Program-made: the position numbers and the translations under genes
Source of the DNA: Comamonadaceae bacterium
Lineage (GTDB): Bacteria > Pseudomonadota > Gammaproteobacteria > Burkholderiales > Burkholderiaceae_C
Assembly: GCA_027490485.1 (NCBI GenBank)
Contig: JAIXYA010000280.1
Location: 1-8,522 of the forward strand
Reading direction: 5' to 3'
Length of the DNA: 8,522 nt
In this document: positions 5,826 through 8,522 of the stretch, one piece after another
Layout of the letters: every line of letters starts with the position of its first letter
Position numbering within the stretch: the first letter of the stretch is position 1
The notes under the pieces: generated by a model
Told to the model about the DNA's origin: nothing
What the model saw: the letters and a program-made list of their open reading frames with translations, nothing else
The model's database searches: none

Positions 5826-6820
5826 AAAATTTGGTCATAGATCGCACCGTCAGAAAAATGGTCTTTGGCAGCCTTGTCCCACCCACCAAAAGCTTGTTCT
5901 ATGGTGAACAACGGTAATTTGGGCAACGACTTTTCATACTTCGCTTTGATCTTTTCGTTGATGGGGCGGTAGAAGTTTTTGCCTGCAATTTCTTGCCCTT
6001 CGTCGCTGTAGAGGTATTGCAAATAGGCCTCAGCCACTTTGCGTGTGCCTTTGCGGTCCACGTTTTTGTCCACCACGGTCACCGGTGGTTCAGCCAAGAT
6101 GCTGATGGACGGATAAACGATGTCCACCTTGGAACCAAATTCTTTTTCCAACAAATACGCCTCGTTTTCCCAAGAGATGAACACATCGCCTTGGTTGCGC
6201 TGCGCGAAGGTCACGGATGAACCTCTTGCACCCGAGTCCAATACAGGGACATTGGCGAACAGCTTGGTCACAAACTCCTTGGCTTTGGCTTCACTGCCGT
6301 ATTTGCGCTTGGCAAATTCCCAAGCCGCCAAATAATTCCATCGCGCACCACCCGAGGTTTTGGGGTTGGGGGTGATTACGCCAATGCCGGGCTTGACCAA
6401 ATCGTCCCAATCCTTGATGCCTTTGGGGTTGCCTTGTCGTACCACCAACACAATGGTGGAGGTGTGAGGAGACGAGTTGTGCGGCAAACGTTTTTGCCAA
6501 TTGGGGGGAATGAGTTGCGCTTGCTTGTTCAAAGCATCCACGTCCCCCGCCAAAGCCAAGGTCACCACATCCGCGTCTAAGCCATCAATGACGGAACGCG
6601 CTTGCTTGCCAGAACCACCGTGTGACTGCTTGATGGTGACATCTTGGCCGCTGGTGGCTTTCCAGTGTTTGGCAAAAGCGGCGTTGAACTCCAGATACAA
6701 CTCGCGGGTTGGGTCGTAGGACACGTTGAGCAAGGTGACGGGAGATTGGGCAAAACTGCTGTGCAATGCACCTGCCAGCACAGTGGCCGACAAGGCTTGT
6801 AAAACAAGGCGGCGATTCAT
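5807..6820 (-). CDS. sbp: Periplasmic sulfate-binding protein of an ABC importer (Sbp/CysP family)
   Basis: This is the solute receptor that captures sulfate (possibly thiosulfate) in the periplasm and hands it to the CysTWA importer. The 337 aa are the normal length. Residues 1-24 are a Sec signal peptide: MNRR, a hydrophobic core, and cleavage after SFA, before Gln25. [13 protein letters not shown] opens the mature part. K54 to S66 closely matches the first family signature, and NPKTSGGAR at 152-160 exactly matches the second. AAGGAA on the - strand (6825-6830) lies four bases before the ATG. The gene lies downstream of cysA and metY on the same strand but beyond a strong terminator, so it should have its own promoter, plausibly under CysB-type control (not shown by the sequence). 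Its last 19 bases overlap the end of the convergent mnmC-type gene. Sulfate versus thiosulfate preference cannot be read from this. Confidence 0.95.
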   Translation of the reverse strand: MNRRLVLQALSATVLAGALHSSFAQSPVTLLNVSYDPTRELYLEFNAAFAKHWKATSGQDVTIKQSHGGSGKQARSVIDGLDADVVTLALAGDVDALNKQAQLIPPNWQKRLPHNSSPHTSTIVLVVRQGNPKGIKDWDDLVKPGIGVITPNPKTSGGARWNYLAAWEFAKRKYGSEAKAKEFVTKLFANVPVLDSGARGSSVTFAQRNQGDVFISWENEAYLLEKEFGSKVDIVYPSISILAEPPVTVVDKNVDRKGTRKVAEAYLQYLYSDEGQEIAGKNFYRPINEKIKAKYEKSLPKLPLFTIEQAFGGWDKAAKDHFSDGAIYDQIFQSIKR

Positions 6821-6985
6821 GGTGTTCCTTCAAATTCAATGCGACATTGCAATGAAGGAATTGTGTTTTTTTAAAGCAAAAAAGGGAACGATTGAATAAT
6901 CAGTTGCTTATGCAAATTCTTGCTTAGGTTTTTTAATCATGAGCTTATTCAATGAACTTTCCACACACCCAAAACCGTCATGGCG
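6821..6985 (-). promoter_or_regulatory. AT-rich upstream region of the sulfate-binding protein gene
   Basis: This stretch separates the metY terminator from sbp and should hold the sbp promoter and operators. The word ATTCAAT or its complement occurs three times: 6834-6840, 6891-6897 (inverted) and 6947-6953. Spacing between centres is 57 and 56 bases. The outer two of these from 6891 extend to a 9-bp inverted pair, ATTGAATAA (6891-6899) and TTATTCAAT (6945-6953). TTGCTTA is directly repeated at 6904-6910 and 6920-6926. I could not pick a convincing -35/-10 pair. A LysR-type regulator such as CysB is a natural candidate but is not proven. Confidence 0.4.
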
Positions 6986-7013
6986 AAAAAAAACCGACAC
7001 CGCAGTGTCGGTT
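6986..7013 (-). terminator. Intrinsic terminator of the cysA-metY transcript
   Basis: AACCGACAC (6992-7000) and GTGTCGGTT (7005-7013) form a perfect 9-bp stem with a 4-base loop. Read on the - strand the stem is followed by eight T residues, overlapping its last bases (6986-6993 on the + strand are A). It begins 18 bases after the metY stop, the classic position for a factor-independent terminator. On the + strand there is no T-run, so it works leftward only. Confidence 0.92.
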
Positions 7014-7031
7014 GGATGAAGCGTTGAAGCT

Positions 7032-8306
7032 TCAAACAGCGGCCAAGGACTGGTCTAGGTCTGCACGCAAGTCATCGATGTGTTCGATGCCCACGCACAA
7101 GCGCACGGTGTCTTCCGTGACTCCCGACTTGGCCAATTCTTCAGGGTTGAGTTGGCGGTGGGTGGTGGATGCTGGGTGTGTGGCCAAGGAGCGCACGTCC
7201 CCGATGTTGACCAAGCGGGTGAAGAGTTGCAGCGCATCAAGGAAACGCGCTCCACCTTCGCGGCCACCGTCCACGCCAAAGGTCAACAAGCCCGAGGCCT
7301 TGCCATCGCGTAAATACTTTTTCACCAAAGCATGGTCGGGGTGGTCGGGCAGCCCCGCGTAGTTGACCCATTTCACCTTGGGGTGTTTTTTCAAATGCTG
7401 GGCCACCGCCAATGCGTTGTCGCTGATGCGGTCCATGCGCAGCGCAAGGGTTTCAATGCCTTGCAAGATGAGGAAAGCATTGAACGGCGAAATCGCAGCA
7501 CCTGTGTTGCGCAAAGGCACGACACGCGCACGACCAATGAAAGCGGCTGGCCCCAAGGCTTCGGTGTAGACCACGCCGTGATAACTGACATCAGGCTCAT
7601 TCAAACGTTTGAAGCGTGCTTTGTGCTCGGCCCATGGGAACTTGCCCGAGTCGATGATGGCGCCGCCGATGCTGTTGCCGTGTCCGCCCAAATACTTGGT
7701 GAGCGACTGCAACACGATATCGGCACCGTGCTCGATGGGACGCCAGAGGTAAGGACTGGGCACGGTGTTGTCCACGATCAGCGGCACACCATGCTTGTGG
7801 GCAACGGCGGCAATGGCAGCGATATCAGTGATGTTGCCTTGCGGGTTGCCCAAAGACTCCACATAGACCGCTTTGGTTTTGGCGTCGATGAGGGGTTCAA
7901 AACTGGCAGGGTTTTTGTAGTCGGCAAATCGGGTTTCAATGCCGAACTGCGGAAAGGTATGGGCAAACAGGTTATAAGTGCCGCCATACAAAGCGCTGGA
8001 CGACACGATGTTGTCCCCGGCTTCGGCAATGGTTTGAATGGCATAAGTGATGGCGGCTTGACCAGACGCCAAGGCCAACGCAGCGATGCCGCCCTCAAGC
8101 GCGGCTACCCGCTCTTCCAACACTGACTGCGTGGGGGTCATGATGCGGGTGTAGATGTTGCCTGCCACTTTGAGGTCAAACAAATCAGCACCGTGCTGGG
8201 CACTGTCAAAAGCGTAGGCCACGGTTTGGTAAATGGGCGGTACAACCGCTTTGGTAACTGGGTCGGGCTTGTAACCCGCATGAACGGCAATGGTTTCGAT
8301 CTTCAT
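7032..8306 (-). CDS. metY: O-acetylhomoserine sulfhydrylase (O-acetylhomoserine aminocarboxypropyltransferase) MetY
   Basis: This PLP enzyme of the Cys/Met metabolism family joins O-acetylhomoserine and sulfide to make homocysteine, the direct sulfhydrylation route to methionine. The 424 aa are the usual MetY length and longer than most MetB or MetC proteins. Residues 1-22 (KIETIAVHAGYKPDPVT) are the family start, and YTRIMTPTQSVLEERVAALEGG near 52-73 includes phosphate-binding Tyr and Arg. SGQAA holds the cofactor loop, D179 in VDNTVPSP pairs with the pyridine nitrogen, and K204 in SLTKYLGGHG is the Schiff-base lysine. LATHPASTTHRQL near the C-terminus is the substrate carboxylate site. AAGGAG (- strand, 8312-8317) precedes the ATG by five bases. 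The gene starts 21 bp after cysA and ends at a strong terminator, so it closes the sulfate-transport operon. Confidence 0.95.
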   Translation of the reverse strand: MKIETIAVHAGYKPDPVTKAVVPPIYQTVAYAFDSAQHGADLFDLKVAGNIYTRIMTPTQSVLEERVAALEGGIAALALASGQAAITYAIQTIAEAGDNIVSSSALYGGTYNLFAHTFPQFGIETRFADYKNPASFEPLIDAKTKAVYVESLGNPQGNITDIAAIAAVAHKHGVPLIVDNTVPSPYLWRPIEHGADIVLQSLTKYLGGHGNSIGGAIIDSGKFPWAEHKARFKRLNEPDVSYHGVVYTEALGPAAFIGRARVVPLRNTGAAISPFNAFLILQGIETLALRMDRISDNALAVAQHLKKHPKVKWVNYAGLPDHPDHALVKKYLRDGKASGLLTFGVDGGREGGARFLDALQLFTRLVNIGDVRSLATHPASTTHRQLNPEELAKSGVTEDTVRLCVGIEHIDDLRADLDQSLAAV

Positions 8307-8327
8307 AAAGTCTCCTTGGTTGATTTG

Positions 8328-8522
8328 TCAGGGATGAGCAGACTCTGCCACAAACACCTGCGCTTGACGAGGCGTTAAAACCAGTAGTTCCCCCTCTCGG
8401 TAGTTTTTTTCTCTGAATTCTGCTGCCGAAATTTCAGCTTCAATGATGTTTTCTTGGTTGATGTTGTCTTGCGAAATCAACTCTAAACGGGCCACAGAGC
8501 CCATGACCAGAGCACGTTCCAA
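8328..8522 (-). CDS. cysA: Sulfate/thiosulfate ABC importer ATP-binding protein CysA, C-terminal fragment (5' partial)
   Basis: Only the last 64 residues are inside the window, and the coding frame runs off its right edge. The apparent TTG at the edge is an internal Leu codon, not a start. The fragment GSVARLELIS, NIIEAEISAAEF and LLVLTPRQAQVFVAES fits the C-terminal TOBE-like regulatory region of CysA, the ATPase that powers sulfate uptake through CysT and CysW. No Walker motifs are visible because they lie upstream. The stop (8328-8330) is 21 bp before metY on the same strand, and a sulfate-binding protein gene lies further down, which supports the call. The fragment is short, so another TOBE-carrying importer ATPase such as a molybdate one is possible but less likely. 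Confidence 0.82.
   Translation of the reverse strand: MERALVMGSVARLELISQDNINQENIIEAEISAAEFREKNYREGELLVLTPRQAQVFVAESAHP

Noticed and set aside
6952..7362. + strand frame of 136 codons starting between sbp and metY
   Set aside because: It runs through the metY terminator hairpin and then antisense to the metY end, with low-complexity Ser/Arg/Pro-rich sequence and no family resemblance.
7332..8126. Long + strand open frame of 264 codons opposite metY
   Set aside because: It lies wholly antisense to a confident, full-length metY. It has no recognisable domain and no good ribosome binding site, and it mirrors the codon pattern of metY.

Overview
The window looks like chromosomal DNA of a betaproteobacterium, most likely a member of the Burkholderiales near the Comamonadaceae. 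The basis is the protein flavour of ArgA, DsbB, YggX, the sulfate-binding protein and MetY, together with the gene-dense layout and moderate GC. That placement is judged by eye, not by a search. I see no RNA gene, insertion sequence, phage gene or CRISPR array.

Left part (1-1507, + strand): the window opens inside argA (N-acetylglutamate synthase), which lacks only its N-terminus. A small His-rich helical protein of unknown function (1226-1507) follows. The short gap between them carries a near-palindrome and one copy of a 12-bp direct repeat whose other copy overlaps the argA stop.

Centre-left (1541-3856, + strand): a good sigma70-type promoter drives a two-gene unit. It encodes an orphan ParA/MinD-type ATPase with altered Walker motifs, followed 38 bp later by a CYTH-CHAD protein that starts with TTG. 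CYTH domains hydrolyse triphosphate compounds and CHAD domains bind polyphosphate. The pair may therefore position or segregate polyphosphate granules, which is an inference and the most interesting idea in the window.

Centre (3844-5825): dsbB lies on the - strand, convergent with and overlapping the CYTH-CHAD gene by 13 bp. Divergent from it is yggX (Fe(II)-trafficking / oxidative damage protection), coupled to a stand-alone FAD oxidoreductase of the MnmC C-terminal type (tRNA wobble uridine modification). The mnmC-type gene begins with GTG in the same frame as yggX, one codon after the yggX stop.

Right part (5807-8522, - strand): a sulfur assimilation block. Reading along the - strand there is the 3' end of cysA (sulfate importer ATPase), then metY (O-acetylhomoserine sulfhydrylase) 21 bp later, then a strong intrinsic terminator. 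Next comes a regulatory gap and a gene for a periplasmic sulfate-binding protein, whose end overlaps the mnmC-type gene by 19 bp. Together these genes would take up sulfate and place reduced sulfur into homocysteine.
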